NCBI GenBank assembly: GCA_040770645.1
Contig: JAXGIS010000005.1
Span: forward strand, 57,381-121,380
Reading direction: 5' to 3'
DNA: 64,000 nt
DNA from: JAAYZX01 sp040770645
GTDB lineage: Bacteria > Actinomycetota > Thermoleophilia > RBG-16-64-13
Part shown: positions 26,102-36,272 of the stretch, piece by piece
How the letters are laid out: the number at the start of each line of letters is the position of its first letter
Position numbering within the stretch: the stretch's first letter is position 1
Program-made: the position numbers and the translations under genes
Notes under the pieces: model-generated
Database searches by the model: none
What the model was told of the DNA's origin: nothing
Seen by the model: only the letters and a program-made list of their open reading frames with translations

Positions 26102-28114
26102 CTACACGGGCAGCACCAAGCGAGCGGCACCGTCTGCCGCCCGCGCCGCCTCCCGGAGTACGGCCTCATGATCTGTGTGGGTCTCCCCCGCGCGGTTGGT
26201 GACGATAGCCACCACCCGGAGGGCGAGGCCGGCAACGCGAGCCGCCCGCACCTCCACCGCACACGACATCCCCACCACGTCCGCTCCCAATGCGGCCAAC
26301 ACGCGCACATCCGCGCGCGTCTCGTAGTGCGGGCCGGGCAATGCTGCGTAAACGGATGGTTCGGGGCCAATGCGCAGATTCGTGGGGCGGGATGACCCGC
26401 CCGGGAAACCCTGGAAGTCCATCACGGTTCCGATCACAAGGGCTGATCCCGCCTGTCCCCGATCGTTCAGGGCTCCAGCCGCGTAGGTCAGAGTCACCTG
26501 TTCGACTCCCCACTCCCTTAGGGAGAAGATGGGCAGACTCAGTGCGTCGGGCGAGACACCCTCGTAAAGATGCGCGCGTCCGGACAGGAAAACGGCTCTG
26601 ACACCCTCCAACCGACCTACCACCACGATGCCACGATGGCCCGCCACTCCCGGGTTCCTCCAGCCGTGGATATGTTGGAAGCGGCATTGCGCCTCCGCAT
26701 CGATCTGTGCGAGCAGAGCGTCGAGGCCACTGCCCAGAATCACGGCCCGTTCCGGGGCGTCCCCCAGGCGCTCGCTGAGGTTGGAGGCAGCGCGTCTTGC
26801 GTCTGCGCGTTGGGCCCCGCGCGATCGTCCACGCCTGCGAGGGGGCACGGCTGGAGGTACACCGGTGCCCGGCTGCACTGAGCGGAGAAATCGGGAAGAT
26901 GCCGGGATATCTCGCAGATCTCGGCCGGCCAGATCAGGTTCCCGACCGGTCAACAAGGCGAACACGGTGGCGCCACTGTCGCTGAAGTACCCCCTGCGCA
27001 CGCGGTGTTCCGGGGGATCGTCACTCCAATGCAGTAGAAGAGGCACGTGCTCCCGCGAATGCTCGGTGCTGGCTGTGGTTGGGTCGCAACCGTGGTCGGC
27101 CGTGATGATCAAGGCGTCCGTCGGCTCCAGGAGGGATAGGAATCTGCCAAGCTGGCTGTCCAGATAGACCAACGCAGCCGCGAACCGCTCGGCGTCGTTG
27201 CGATGGCCCCACTCCATGTCGAAGTCAACGAGGTTGGCGAAGATCAGTCCCGAATGCTCCTCTGCCAGTGCCTCGCCCACGGCCCGCAGCACGTCGGCAT
27301 TGCCGGATGCTTGGGTTGTGGTCGAGAACCCGCGTCCTGCGAACAGGTCAACCACCTTGCCCACGCCGTGAACGGGGACACCGTGCTCCTGTAGGCGGTC
27401 TAAGTAGGTGGGACCGCTGGGGGGCACGGAGAAATCACGCCGCCCTTTGGTTCGCACGAAGCCGCCGGGCTCGCCTTGGAAGGGCCGGGCGATGACCCGC
27501 CCCACCTCCTGCGGGCCCGCCAGCAGCGCGCGGGCCTGCGCACACCACTCGTACAGTAGTTGGGGCGGCACGATGTCGACGTGAGCCGCCAGTTGGAAGA
27601 CGCTGTCCTCAGATGTGTAGAGGATGGGGTCTCCGGACGCTATGTGCTGTGTACCGAGCTCCCTAATGATCTCGGTGCCGGAAGCCACTTTGTTGCCGAT
27701 CACCCCCCGGCCGATGCTCTGAGTGAATGCCGTGACCACCTCAGGGGGAAAGCCCTGTGGGTAGGTGGGGAAAGGTCTTTGGCGCACCAGACCCATGTGT
27801 TCCCAGTGACCGGTAGTGCTGTCTTTGCCGGGCGACCGCTCGGCCAACAGCGCGGGGAGCGCCGCCGGCGTTTTGGCAGGCGGCACTCCCCGCATGGGGA
27901 CGATGTTCCCCAGCCCCAGTCTCTGCAACCCGGGCAGGCGCAATGGCACCAGCCGCGACAAGTTGCCCAATGTGTCGGCGTCGGCATCGCCGTAGGCGGC
28001 CGCATCCGGCAGAGCCCCGGCACCTACCCCGTCGAGCACCAGGAAGACAACGCGCCTGCAGGGGGCGCCTGTGGTGCCGGTCCCAATATCGTTGGAGCGG
28101 GTCACGGCTCCCAC
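26102..28114 (-). CDS. deoB: Phosphopentomutase fused in frame to purine nucleoside phosphorylase
   Basis: A single 670-residue frame covers two nucleoside-salvage enzymes. Residues 1-about 400 are phosphopentomutase, with VFLVLDGVGAGALPDA, STTGHWEHMG, TTQASGNADVL, NLVDFDMEWGHRND and ITADHGCDPTT. Residues about 430-670 are a type II/MTAP-like purine nucleoside phosphorylase, with VILGSGL, HGWRNPGVAGHRG, FLSGRAHLYEG and VVGMSCAVEV. DeoB moves phosphate from ribose-1- to ribose-5-phosphate, the product of the second enzyme. The linker is proline/arginine-rich with no stop in any of the three minus frames there, so I cannot tell a true fusion from a merged pair. The start overlaps the xerD stop. 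Confidence 0.88.
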   Translation of the reverse strand: MGAVTRSNDIGTGTTGAPCRRVVFLVLDGVGAGALPDAAAYGDADADTLGNLSRLVPLRLPGLQRLGLGNIVPMRGVPPAKTPAALPALLAERSPGKDSTTGHWEHMGLVRQRPFPTYPQGFPPEVVTAFTQSIGRGVIGNKVASGTEIIRELGTQHIASGDPILYTSEDSVFQLAAHVDIVPPQLLYEWCAQARALLAGPQEVGRVIARPFQGEPGGFVRTKGRRDFSVPPSGPTYLDRLQEHGVPVHGVGKVVDLFAGRGFSTTTQASGNADVLRAVGEALAEEHSGLIFANLVDFDMEWGHRNDAERFAAALVYLDSQLGRFLSLLEPTDALIITADHGCDPTTASTEHSREHVPLLLHWSDDPPEHRVRRGYFSDSGATVFALLTGREPDLAGRDLRDIPASSRFLRSVQPGTGVPPAVPPRRRGRSRGAQRADARRAASNLSERLGDAPERAVILGSGLDALLAQIDAEAQCRFQHIHGWRNPGVAGHRGIVVVGRLEGVRAVFLSGRAHLYEGVSPDALSLPIFSLREWGVEQVTLTYAAGALNDRGQAGSALVIGTVMDFQGFPGGSSRPTNLRIGPEPSVYAALPGPHYETRADVRVLAALGADVVGMSCAVEVRAARVAGLALRVVAIVTNRAGETHTDHEAVLREAARAADGAARLVLPV

Positions 28115-29040
28115 GCTCGGGGATGCGCGTCCTGGTACACGCGGCGCAGGTGTTCTCGACTGAGATGAGTGTAGATCTGCGTGGTGGACAAATCAGCGTG
28201 TCCCAGCATCTCCTGCACGGCGCGCAGATCGGCGCCTCCCTCCAGAAGGTGGGTGGCAAATGAATGGCGGAGTGTGTGGGATGAGACCTCATCCCCCAGC
28301 CCGGATCTGCGAGCGTAGCGTTTCACGATGGTGTGCAGGCCCATGCGCGACAGCCCGCGACCACGGGCATTGAGGAAGAGAAACGGGGGCTTGAGGGTGC
28401 CGGGAGTCCCCAGCAGGGGCCGCCCCCGCGACAAATACACCTCCACCGCCTCAATGGCCATGCGTCCCAGCGGCACCACCCTCTCCCTGTCCCCTTTACC
28501 GACGGTTCGCACGAATCCCACTTCCAGGTCAATGTCGCCCAGGCGCAGATTCAGCGCCTCCGATGCCCTCAGACCGGCGCCGTACAACACCTCGAGGACG
28601 GCGCGGTCGCGCAAACCCAGCGGAGTCGCCGGAGGGAGTGACAGCATCCTCCCCACCTCTTCCACGCTCAACGCGCGGGGCAAGGTCACCTCTCGGCGTG
28701 GCGGCGCCAAGTGCAGGGTCGGATCGGCAGATGCGTAACCGTTTTGCACCAAGAAGGCGAAGAAAGAGCGCAGCGACGAGATCTTCCGCGCCCGTGTCGC
28801 AGGTTTCCAGGCTTGTGCGGCCAGGAACGCAGTCAGGTCTTCAGCTCCGGCGTCACTCGGCCGAAGTGATTGTGAGGCCAAAAAGTCTATGACTTGGGCG
28901 ACATCCCTGCCGTACGAACGCACGGTGTTATCCGAGAGACCGCGTTCCGTGCGGAGGAAGGCCAAGTACGCCGCAACCTCGGGGTTTCTTTCCCGCGAGA
29001 CGGCGCCGTTCTCTGCGGTCTCGGATTGACGAGAGGGCAT
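28102..29040 (-). CDS. xerD: Tyrosine recombinase XerD
   Basis: XerD resolves chromosome dimers at dif together with XerC. The 312-residue protein has an N-terminal SAM-like DNA-binding domain (LAFLRTERGLSDNTVRSYGRD) and the catalytic residues Arg in GAGLRASEAL, Lys in TVGKGDRERVV, His-Arg in SHTLRHSFATH, His in LGHADLSTTQ, and Tyr in IYTHLS. The length and gene order match chromosomal XerD rather than a phage integrase. The frame is intact; the stop lies within the deoB start region. Confidence 0.95.
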   Translation of the reverse strand: MPSRQSETAENGAVSRERNPEVAAYLAFLRTERGLSDNTVRSYGRDVAQVIDFLASQSLRPSDAGAEDLTAFLAAQAWKPATRARKISSLRSFFAFLVQNGYASADPTLHLAPPRREVTLPRALSVEEVGRMLSLPPATPLGLRDRAVLEVLYGAGLRASEALNLRLGDIDLEVGFVRTVGKGDRERVVPLGRMAIEAVEVYLSRGRPLLGTPGTLKPPFLFLNARGRGLSRMGLHTIVKRYARRSGLGDEVSSHTLRHSFATHLLEGGADLRAVQEMLGHADLSTTQIYTHLSREHLRRVYQDAHPRAWEP

Positions 29041-29042
29041 GC

Positions 29043-30163
29043 TCAGCTGAAATCAATGGGCAACACGCTGTCGAGCGAGAAGTACGAGAGCCCGGTTGCC
29101 TCCGCCGCTGAGCGATTGGTCACTTTGCCCTCCATGATGTTGATGCCCCGCGCCACGGCGCGGGAGGCGCGTGCCGCCGCCGGTAAGCCTTGGCCGGCGA
29201 CGGCCAGGATGAAGGGCAGAGTGGAATTGGTCAGTGCCGCAGTGGCCGTGGCCGGAACCACGCCGGACATGTTGCCCACACAGCAGTGAACCACATCGTG
29301 AACCACATACGTGGGGTTGCTGTGGGTGGTCATGTGCGAGGTGGCCACACACCCACCCTGATCAACAGACAGATCCACGATGGCGGACCCCGGGTCCATG
29401 CTTCGCACCAAATCCTCAGACACCAAGACCGGGGTTCGCGCCCCCGGCATCAGCACGGCCCCTATCACCAGGTCGGCTCGGCTCACCTGATCCTCAATGG
29501 TGGCTTGGTTGCTAATCAAGCACTGGGCTCCCGGAAGGGCCCGCTCGAGATACTGCAGTCGGGGGAGGCGGATGTCGAGCACGGTTACGCGTGCCCTCAT
29601 GCCGTAGGCCACCAGGGCGGCGTTGGTGCCGGCAACTCCGGCGCCGAGGATACATACCCGTGCGGCGGGCACTCCTGTCACTCCTCCAATGAGTTTGCCT
29701 TTGCCGCCGTGGATCCGGTCGAGCAGGGAAGCCCCCGTTTGTGCTGCCAGCCGACCCGCTACTTCGCTCATGGGCGCCAACAGGGGCAGTTGCCCGTCAT
29801 CTGTCTCCACCGTCTCATAGGCGACACACGTGGCCCCCGTTGCGAGCAGCGCCTGGGTCAGCATTCGATCAGGGGCCAGATGAAGATAGGCAAAGAGTAT
29901 GTGTCGTGGTCTAAGAAGAGAGAATTCGGAGGATTGGGGTTCTTTTACCTTAAGGATGAGGACCGAAGACTGGTACACCTCTTCGGGGCTCGGGACCACA
30001 ATCGCGCCCGTGCTCGCATACATCGCATCGGAGAACCCAGAACCCTCGCCGGCGCCCTGCTCCACCCGCACTTCATGTCCCTGAGCCACGAGTTCCCGCA
30101 CGCCGGCAGGTGTATTGACGCAGTACTCATCAGCTTTGATCTCGCGAGTATCCCTATGTTCAT
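29043..30163 (-). CDS. ald: Alanine dehydrogenase (frameshift near start)
   Basis: Ald interconverts L-alanine and pyruvate with NAD(H). The frame reads EIKADEYCVNTPAGVRELVAQGHEV, then LKVKEP with the substrate Lys, ILFAYLHLAPD with the catalytic His, and the Rossmann motif ILGAGVAGTNAAL. The natural start MNIGI (30163) is in another frame, and a one-base change near 30145 joins it to REIKADEY. The residue Cys in ADEYCVN is usually Arg. It sits between xerD and nudF, where M. tuberculosis has no ald. Possible roles are alanine supply for the cell wall or NAD recycling. Confidence 0.92.
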
Positions 30164-30711
30164 GATGCTGCTCGTTCTGCCGGAGCAGTGCCTCCGTCAG
30201 CATGACTGCGGCCAGAGTCTTGCCGTCTTCCACTATGGTGGGCGTGTGCACTAATGCCGCACGCGGAACGCCTCCAGCTCGATATCCTCGTCCAGGTCAA
30301 GGTTACGCTCCACCTTCACCAGGTCACGAGCCAAAGAAAGCTTGCAAAAGCTCGTGCACAAAGCCCGGAGATGAGTAGAAGTGATCCCAGCGGTGTGCTT
30401 CCAGAACCCGGCCTCTTCGCGCAGTTCCCGTTGGGCCGCTTCCAAGGCATCTTCGCCTGACTCCAGCAATCCGGCCGGGAGTTCCAGCAGCTCCGTGCCC
30501 AGGGCGTGGCGGTACTGATGGGCCAGCACGATGCGGTCCTGATCATCGAGGGCCACCACCGCACCACGGCTCGGGATGATCTACAACCTCTCTCGAACTC
30601 CCTGCCACCGGGTAGGGCCAGCCGGTCGACGCGCACTTTGATAGGCCCTCCACGATATGCCAACCTGCTCTCCAGCAGTTCCGGTCGCCGCAACCGCAGC
30701 GCGTCGCCCAT
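30130..30711 (-). CDS. nudF: ADP-ribose pyrophosphatase, Nudix family (frameshifted)
   Basis: The enzyme hydrolyses ADP-ribose to AMP and ribose-5-phosphate. The Nudix box reads GLLESGEDALEAAQRELREEAG (G-x5-E-x7-RELREEAG). The N-terminal strands are in ESRLAYRGGPIKVRVDRLALPGG, and the tail VEDGKTLAAVMLTEALLRQ is the usual NudF C-terminus. Three frames are involved, with breaks near 30595 and 30255. With one base restored near 30145, the gene ends about 30 bases inside ald. The order xerD-ald-nudF-pyrG parallels xerD-nudF-pyrG in M. tuberculosis. Confidence 0.85.
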
Positions 30712-30736
30712 TGCGGCCCAGTTCGCCCGTGTCCAT

Positions 30737-31889
30737 CTATCCCGCCTTTCGTCCCCGCCGTGATACGAAGGCGGGCGCCAGTCGCACGACTTCTATGATC
30801 CAGCTCCGTAAGCTTGACCAGGTCCTTTAGAGCCAGGCTCTCTCCTGCCGAGTGTATGCCCCACATGCCGGTGGTGAGATTCACGGTGGGCAGCCCACGC
30901 TCGTTTAGGATGTTCGCATCCGCGCCGCCCCCAGCCACCTGCAGACGCGGAGTGATCCCCACTTCTTCCGCGGCAGCTTTTGCCAACCTGACTACGGCGG
31001 TGCGCGATCCCAGCCGGTACCGGCGGTATTCGGTGACCACCTCCAACTGGAGGTCGGTGCCCACTTCCCCTGCACCCAGGTGGAGGGCATCCACGAGGGC
31101 CGACGTGGCGTCAGCCAGCTTCGCGTCGTCGTGGCTCCGTGTCTCTGCCTCCACGAAGCACTCCTCGGGCACGATGTTCCGAGCAGTGCCTCCACGGATA
31201 AGGCCGACGTTGGCAGTGGTCTCGTGGTCCAGCCTTCCCAGCGACATCCGCCCCAGAGCTTTGCCGGCCGCCCATATGGCGCTGCGCCCCTTCTCGGGTT
31301 CCACACCGGCGTGCGCCGCCTTGCCTCGGAAGGTGGCCCGCACGGTATTCTGACTGGGTGCCGCCACCGTGATTCCGCCCACGGGGCCCGCTGAATCCAA
31401 GACCATCCCCATCGGGCTCTTCAGGCCGGTCAAATCCAGATGCTTAACGCCGGTCAGCGCCGTCTCCTCGGACACCGTGAAAAGAAGCTCATAGGAAGGA
31501 TGGGGTAGGTTTGATGCCACGAGCAGAGCCGTGGCGTGCAGCAGCGCCGCTATTGCCGACTTGTCGTCCGCACCCAGAATGCCGCCGGCCGCGTTGCGGA
31601 AGACCCCTTCTTCCAGCACGGGTCGTAAATCGCCGCCTATGGGGACCGTATCGAGGTGGGCCCCGAGCACAACGGCCGGATCGCCGCCGTCACTCCCCGG
31701 TACCCGGCACACGATGTTGCCGGCGTTGCCGCCGATGGCCTCTGCGGTGGCATCTTCAACGGTTTCGAGGCCCAAGCCGCGCAGGAAGTCGTGAACGAAG
31801 TCGGCGACGGGGCGTTCCGCACGCGACGGGCTGGGCCGCCGCGTCAGTTCCAGGAAGATCTCGGTCAGCGCGTCCGCAGATACCATCAT
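30737..31889 (-). CDS. M20 family metallopeptidase, PepT-like (frameshift near end)
   Basis: This is a two-zinc aminopeptidase of the M20 family, about 380 residues, close to peptidase T and related tripeptidases. Visible are the metal and catalytic motifs GAHLDTVP, GADDKSAIAALLH and SEETALTGVKHLD, and the dimer-domain segment ATFRGKAAHAGVEPEKGRSAI. One frame change near 30805 restores LTELIIEVVRLAP and a TAG at 30737. Most likely it is cytosolic and recycles peptides. Confidence 0.9.
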
Positions 31890-31898
31890 GAACCCAGT

Positions 31899-33526
31899 CT
31901 ATGCCTCGTCTTCCTTGGAGGGGATACCCTCACCGGATGGCTTACCTCCCACCCCGCACGAGCAGGCAATGGCGGCTCCCACAAAATCGCGGAAGATGGG
32001 CTGTGGACGCGTGGGTCTACTCTTGAACTCGGCGTGGAAATCTCGGTGCAGCCCAGGAAACCAGGTGATCTCCAGTTCCACGATCTCCACCAGCCTCTCA
32101 TCGGGGCTCACCCCCGAGATTACGAGTCCCGCGTCCACCATCTGGGCGGAAGATGTTGTTGAACTCGTAACGATGACGGTGCCGCTCATAAATGACCTCT
32201 CGCCGTGGTACTCGATAGGCGATGGTGGTATCCGGGTACAGCTTGGTAGGGTAGCTGCCCAGACGCATAGTCCCCCTGCGTCCTCCAAGGGCCCTTCTGT
32301 TCAGGCAGCAGATCGGATGACCGCATAGGGCGTTGATGCGCTGAACTTGAGGAGTTGGCCTCACCATTCCCATCACGTTTCGCGCGAATCACCACGGCTG
32401 ACGGTATACCTAGGCAGATGCCGAGAAGGGTACTCGGTTCTCCCTGGCATATCTTACGGCCAAGGTCTTGCCTTCGATGCCTCTCAGCCCCAGCTTTTCT
32501 GGGCACCAGGATCCCGTCCACTTGTACAACCGGGAGCGTATTCTCCCCGGGCGCAGCGACTCGGCGTCCACCAGACTAGTCCTCGCATTGGGCTCGTCTG
32601 TGGAGATAGCTCCCGTGACGGCGTCTCCACCACCGACAGATAAGCGTCCTGCAGCTGCAATACTTCCCCACCAGTGCAACGCGTACCGTGCCTTCCGTGG
32701 AATGGATTCTGTCGATCAGGCCATCTACCCAGAGAGGTCGAGGTCAGCTCTTCAGTCCCAGCTTGTCCATGACCAGGCGGTCGAGCCCTTCTACTCGAGG
32801 TTGAGCGGCACGTGGTAGATATACCCGAGGCGTCAGGGCTATAGCATCACCGCGCGCGGCTCCACATCGGTGAAAAGGATTTTGTCCTTGAGTTCTTGGC
32901 CGATGGGTCTATCCACTGGCATACAATGATGTCCGGCTGGATACCTATGCTGCGCAGTTCACTGACACTGTGCTGAGTGGGCTGGTTTTGAGTCGTACCG
33001 GCGGGTGAACGGTGAAGAAATGAGGGTCACATGGATGTAGAGGACATTGCGCTTCTACTTACATCGTTGCGAAACTGGCGGATGGCCTCTAAGAAGGGAG
33101 GCTCGATGTCCCCCACGGTGCCGCCGATTTCCGTGATGACCACATCCACATCCTGGCTACGCGCCACCCGGGCGATTCGGGGTTTGATCTCGTTGCGACA
33201 TGGGAATGACCTGAACGGTTCCCCCCAGTCGCCCCGTCGTCTCTTGCGTATGACGCGTTGTAGTAGACGGAACCAGAGGTAGACGTTGGCGCCGCGTGTG
33301 AGATTGACGTCGATGAACCGTTCGTAGTGGCCAACGTTTGGCCTTGCGCTTTGCCCAGGACGAATACCTCTCCGTGCTGGGCGGGGCCTGGGCGGCTGTA
33401 TCCACGTTGAGATACGGATCACTTTCTGCATGACCACCCGGAGGCGGTTTTAGTCGCCCCAGCGACGCCCCAGTACTGCCGATGAGGAGACCACGCCCCG
33501 GTAATGAACACAGCTGGGTCGGCCAT
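31899..33526 (-). pseudogene. pyrG: CTP synthase, heavily frameshifted
   Basis: CTP synthase aminates UTP using glutamine. The start ATG (33526) follows GGGGAGA and begins MADPAVFITG. Pieces that follow are STGASLGRL, SDPYLNVD, GHYERFIDVNLT, DVVITEIGGTVGDIEPPFLEAIRQF, then a damaged middle. The glutaminase domain appears as DGILVP, GLRGIEGKTLAVRYAREN and LGICLG (nucleophile Cys). The C-terminus reads HRHRYEFNN and FHAEFKSRPTRPQPIFRDFVGAA. More than ten frame changes in 1.6 kb are needed, some with lost codons, far more than in adjacent recN. The gene is normally essential, so either the local sequence is poor or a second copy exists elsewhere. The nudF-side order supports the identity. Confidence 0.8.
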
Positions 33527-33673
33527 GCTCTCTCCCCTTCGACGGCGGATGCGCCCGGCAAGGCTCCTGGAGTCCCCAGGTGTTGCCTGTAGATAGCCGT
33601 ATGGCGCCCTTGTTAGTCTAGCAGGACACCGGGATCCCCACGGTTGCCGGCCTCCATGTAGATGGCCGACGGG

Positions 33674-35377
33674 CTATTGCCCGGCATCGCCCTTGGCGGC
33701 GGCGCGAAGCGCCGCCGCGTGCGCCCGGGCGGCAGGATCGTCCGCCCGGGCCCCGAGCATACGACAGATCTCTCCTATCACCGCGGCCTCGTCCAACAGA
33801 ACCAGTCTGGTACTGGCCTGACTGGTGCCGGTGGTTTTCTCAATCAGATAGTGGCGATCTGCAAAAGCGGCCACCTGAGGCAGGTGGGTGATCACCACTA
33901 CCTGGCATGCTGCGGCCAGGCTGCGCAACTTCTCGCCGACGGCCAAAGCCGTTATGCCGCCTATCCCGGCGTCTATCTCGTCAAACACCAACGTCTCGGT
34001 GCCTTCCAGGCCGGCCACGGCGCATTTGAGCGCCAGCAACGTGCGTGACAACTCCCCGCCCGACGCCACTCGGGCCAGAGGACGCGCCGGAACCCCGGGG
34101 TTGGAAGCCAAAAGGAACTCAACGCTATCCGCACCCGCGTCTCCGAGCGACTCCAGGTCCCCGGAGGTGTTGATGCTTATGGAGAACGCAGCTTGGGCCA
34201 TGCCCAGATCTGTGAGTTGCTGCGTCACGGCCGCTTCCAAGAGCGGCGCGGTGGCGCGACGCGCTGTCGAGAGGGCGCGAGCCTGCTCCTCAAGACGTGC
34301 CGCCCACTCCACCGCAGAGGCACGCAGGGCCTCGAACCCTTCCTCGATATCCGTAAGTTGATCCAAGCGTCTACGCCCGGATCGCATCCGCTCCAAGGCT
34401 GTAGCTGTGGTTCCCCCGTACTTGCGTGCCAAGTCCGTGTAAAGCCTGAGGCGTGTGTCCACTTCAGTGCGGCGGCCCTGATCCACGGTCACGCCCTCTC
34501 CAAACCGTTTTATCTCCCGCGCCAAGTCCAAGAGCCCGTACAGGTACTCGGTCAGTCTCTCGAGATGGCCGTCCAGGTCAGAGTCCAAGCCTTGCAACGG
34601 GCCCAGAACCGAGCGGGCGGCTGCGGCCAGCCCCGCCGCGTCAGGGGTGTCCTGGTCCGCATTCAGGAGGGCCGTAGCTTGTGCACAGGCTTGAGCGATC
34701 TCCTCTGCTCTGGCCAATACGGCCTGTTCGCGGAGCAGTGCTTGTTCTTCCTCCTCGGTGAGCCCGGCGGCCTCCAGCTCCCCCACCTGGAAGGACAGCA
34801 TCTCCGCCTCGCGCCTGCGCTCGTCACTCGATCGCTCCGCATCGGCCAACCGCCGACTTGCATCCCTCCAGCTAATCAGCGCCTCACGGTAATGGTGGGC
34901 CGGTCCCATGATCGCGTCACCGGCATATGCGTCCAAGACCTGCCTCTGGTAGGCGGGGTCCAACAAGCGCCGGTGCTCCTGCTGTGCGGTGAAAGCCAGA
35001 AGACCGCTGAGGGTGTCGCGCAGAGTGTCGCGAGGAACGACCATGCCGTTGAGAAAGCAGCGTCCCCGGCCCCCGGCGCCCAAGCGGCGTGTGACTATCA
35101 ACTCGCTTTCATTTTCTCCCAGCAACTCGCGCACGCGCTCGGGAGCGGTGGCCATGTGCTCTTCCGGCAGGTCAAACACCGCTTGGATTACGGCCTCATC
35201 CCCCCCGGGGCCGAGGAGGTCGTCGGCGGCCCTCTCTCCCAACAGCAATCCCAGCGCCTGAGTCAGCAGAGTCTTGCCGGCGCCGGTCTCACCTGTGAGC
35301 ACCGTTAGACCCGGCGCCAGATCGAGGGATGCATCCTCAATCAGAACGAAGTTCTTGATGAGGAGAGAGGTGAGCAT
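33674..35377 (-). CDS. recN: DNA repair protein RecN
   Basis: RecN is an SMC-like ATPase that acts in double-strand break repair. The 567-residue protein has Walker A GETGAGKTLLTQAL near residue 30, a long coiled-coil centre (about 160-350) and the C-terminal signature VASGGELSRTLLALKCAV, with Walker B LVFDEIDAGIGG and VVITHLPQVAAFADRH. The frame is intact across 1.7 kb, in contrast to neighbouring pyrG. It starts eight bases after the nadK stop. Confidence 0.97.
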   Translation of the reverse strand: MLTSLLIKNFVLIEDASLDLAPGLTVLTGETGAGKTLLTQALGLLLGERAADDLLGPGGDEAVIQAVFDLPEEHMATAPERVRELLGENESELIVTRRLGAGGRGRCFLNGMVVPRDTLRDTLSGLLAFTAQQEHRRLLDPAYQRQVLDAYAGDAIMGPAHHYREALISWRDASRRLADAERSSDERRREAEMLSFQVGELEAAGLTEEEEQALLREQAVLARAEEIAQACAQATALLNADQDTPDAAGLAAAARSVLGPLQGLDSDLDGHLERLTEYLYGLLDLAREIKRFGEGVTVDQGRRTEVDTRLRLYTDLARKYGGTTATALERMRSGRRRLDQLTDIEEGFEALRASAVEWAARLEEQARALSTARRATAPLLEAAVTQQLTDLGMAQAAFSISINTSGDLESLGDAGADSVEFLLASNPGVPARPLARVASGGELSRTLLALKCAVAGLEGTETLVFDEIDAGIGGITALAVGEKLRSLAAACQVVVITHLPQVAAFADRHYLIEKTTGTSQASTRLVLLDEAAVIGEICRMLGARADDPAARAHAAALRAAAKGDAGQ

Positions 35378-35385
35378 GGGACGGA

Positions 35386-36263
35386 CTAGACGAAACGGTC
35401 TCGGAAGTTCCGATACAGCCCACCTCGCGGGAGCAGAGCCAGAGACGCCGCCCGCGGACGCAGGCGCAAGGACGCAGCCGCACCGGGCGCAAGCGTACCC
35501 CGGGTCTCGCCGTCTACCACTAGGGCCACATGTTCGCGTACCGACGTGTTGCGGACCTCCAACACATCTGTCTCTGAAGCCACGATGGCCCGCGCGTGCA
35601 GTGCATGCGGTGCCACGTAGGAGACCACGTAACCGCCCAGACCCAACCCAAGTAGCGGGCCTCCCGCCGACAGGTTGTACGCGGACGATCCCGCCGGTGT
35701 GGCCGCCACGAGGCCATCGCAGCGGAGGTCATACAGATCGACCGCATTGATACTGTAACTCAGGCGACACATGGCGTGCTGCGGAAGCCGGCTGAAGCAG
35801 ACATCGTTGAAAGCTTCGAGTCCCATCCACGACTCATCTGCCCCACTGATGGTCAGCGCTGACAGGGGATGCACAAGAGCTTCGTCCGCCAAGACGCGCG
35901 CCAGGTCGCGCTCCAGGCTCTCGAGGGGAATAGTAGACAGGAATCCCACTCTTCCCAGATTGATTGCGGCCACAGGCACAACGCCTCGGGTGGCACGGAG
36001 GGCCCGCAGAGTGGTGCCGTCTCCCCCCAGCACAAGGCACATGCTCAAATCCCCCACGCGCTGCTGCACCATGTCGTCCGGCCACATCTCGTGGTGGGCG
36101 GTACCGGCGAGCACTTCTCGGTGCTTCTGCTCCTCCGAAGCGGAGACGACTACCACGGCACCGTGGGCGGCAAGCACCCTCAACGCTTCTCCAACGCTTG
36201 GTGGGTAACCTCGGGCACGAGATGGGTGAGGATCAAGACACGATGTGTGGCTACCGGTGACAT
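35386..36263 (-). CDS. nadK: NAD kinase (frameshift near N-terminus)
   Basis: NadK phosphorylates NAD to NADP. The protein shows LVLGGDGTTLRALRATRG, AINLGRVGFLST, and CDGLVAATPAGSSAYNLSAGGPLL. The proper N-terminus (MSPVATHRVLILTHLVPEVT from ATG 36263) is in another frame; a one-base change near 36190 links it to VGEALRVLAAHG. Length after repair is about 290 residues. The order tlyA-nadK-recN is conserved in actinobacteria. Confidence 0.93.
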
Positions 36264-36272
36264 TCGCGTCTC

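Noticed and set aside
28102..29040. Phage or integron integrase marking a mobile element
   Set aside because: Sequence and position between deoB and ald, in the conserved actinobacterial order, match chromosomal XerD; no attachment repeats or mobile genes nearby.
30543..31889. Single peptidase extending to 30543
   Set aside because: The last 60 codons of that frame overlap the Nudix start and are not peptidase-like; a base change near 30805 gives the normal end at 30737.
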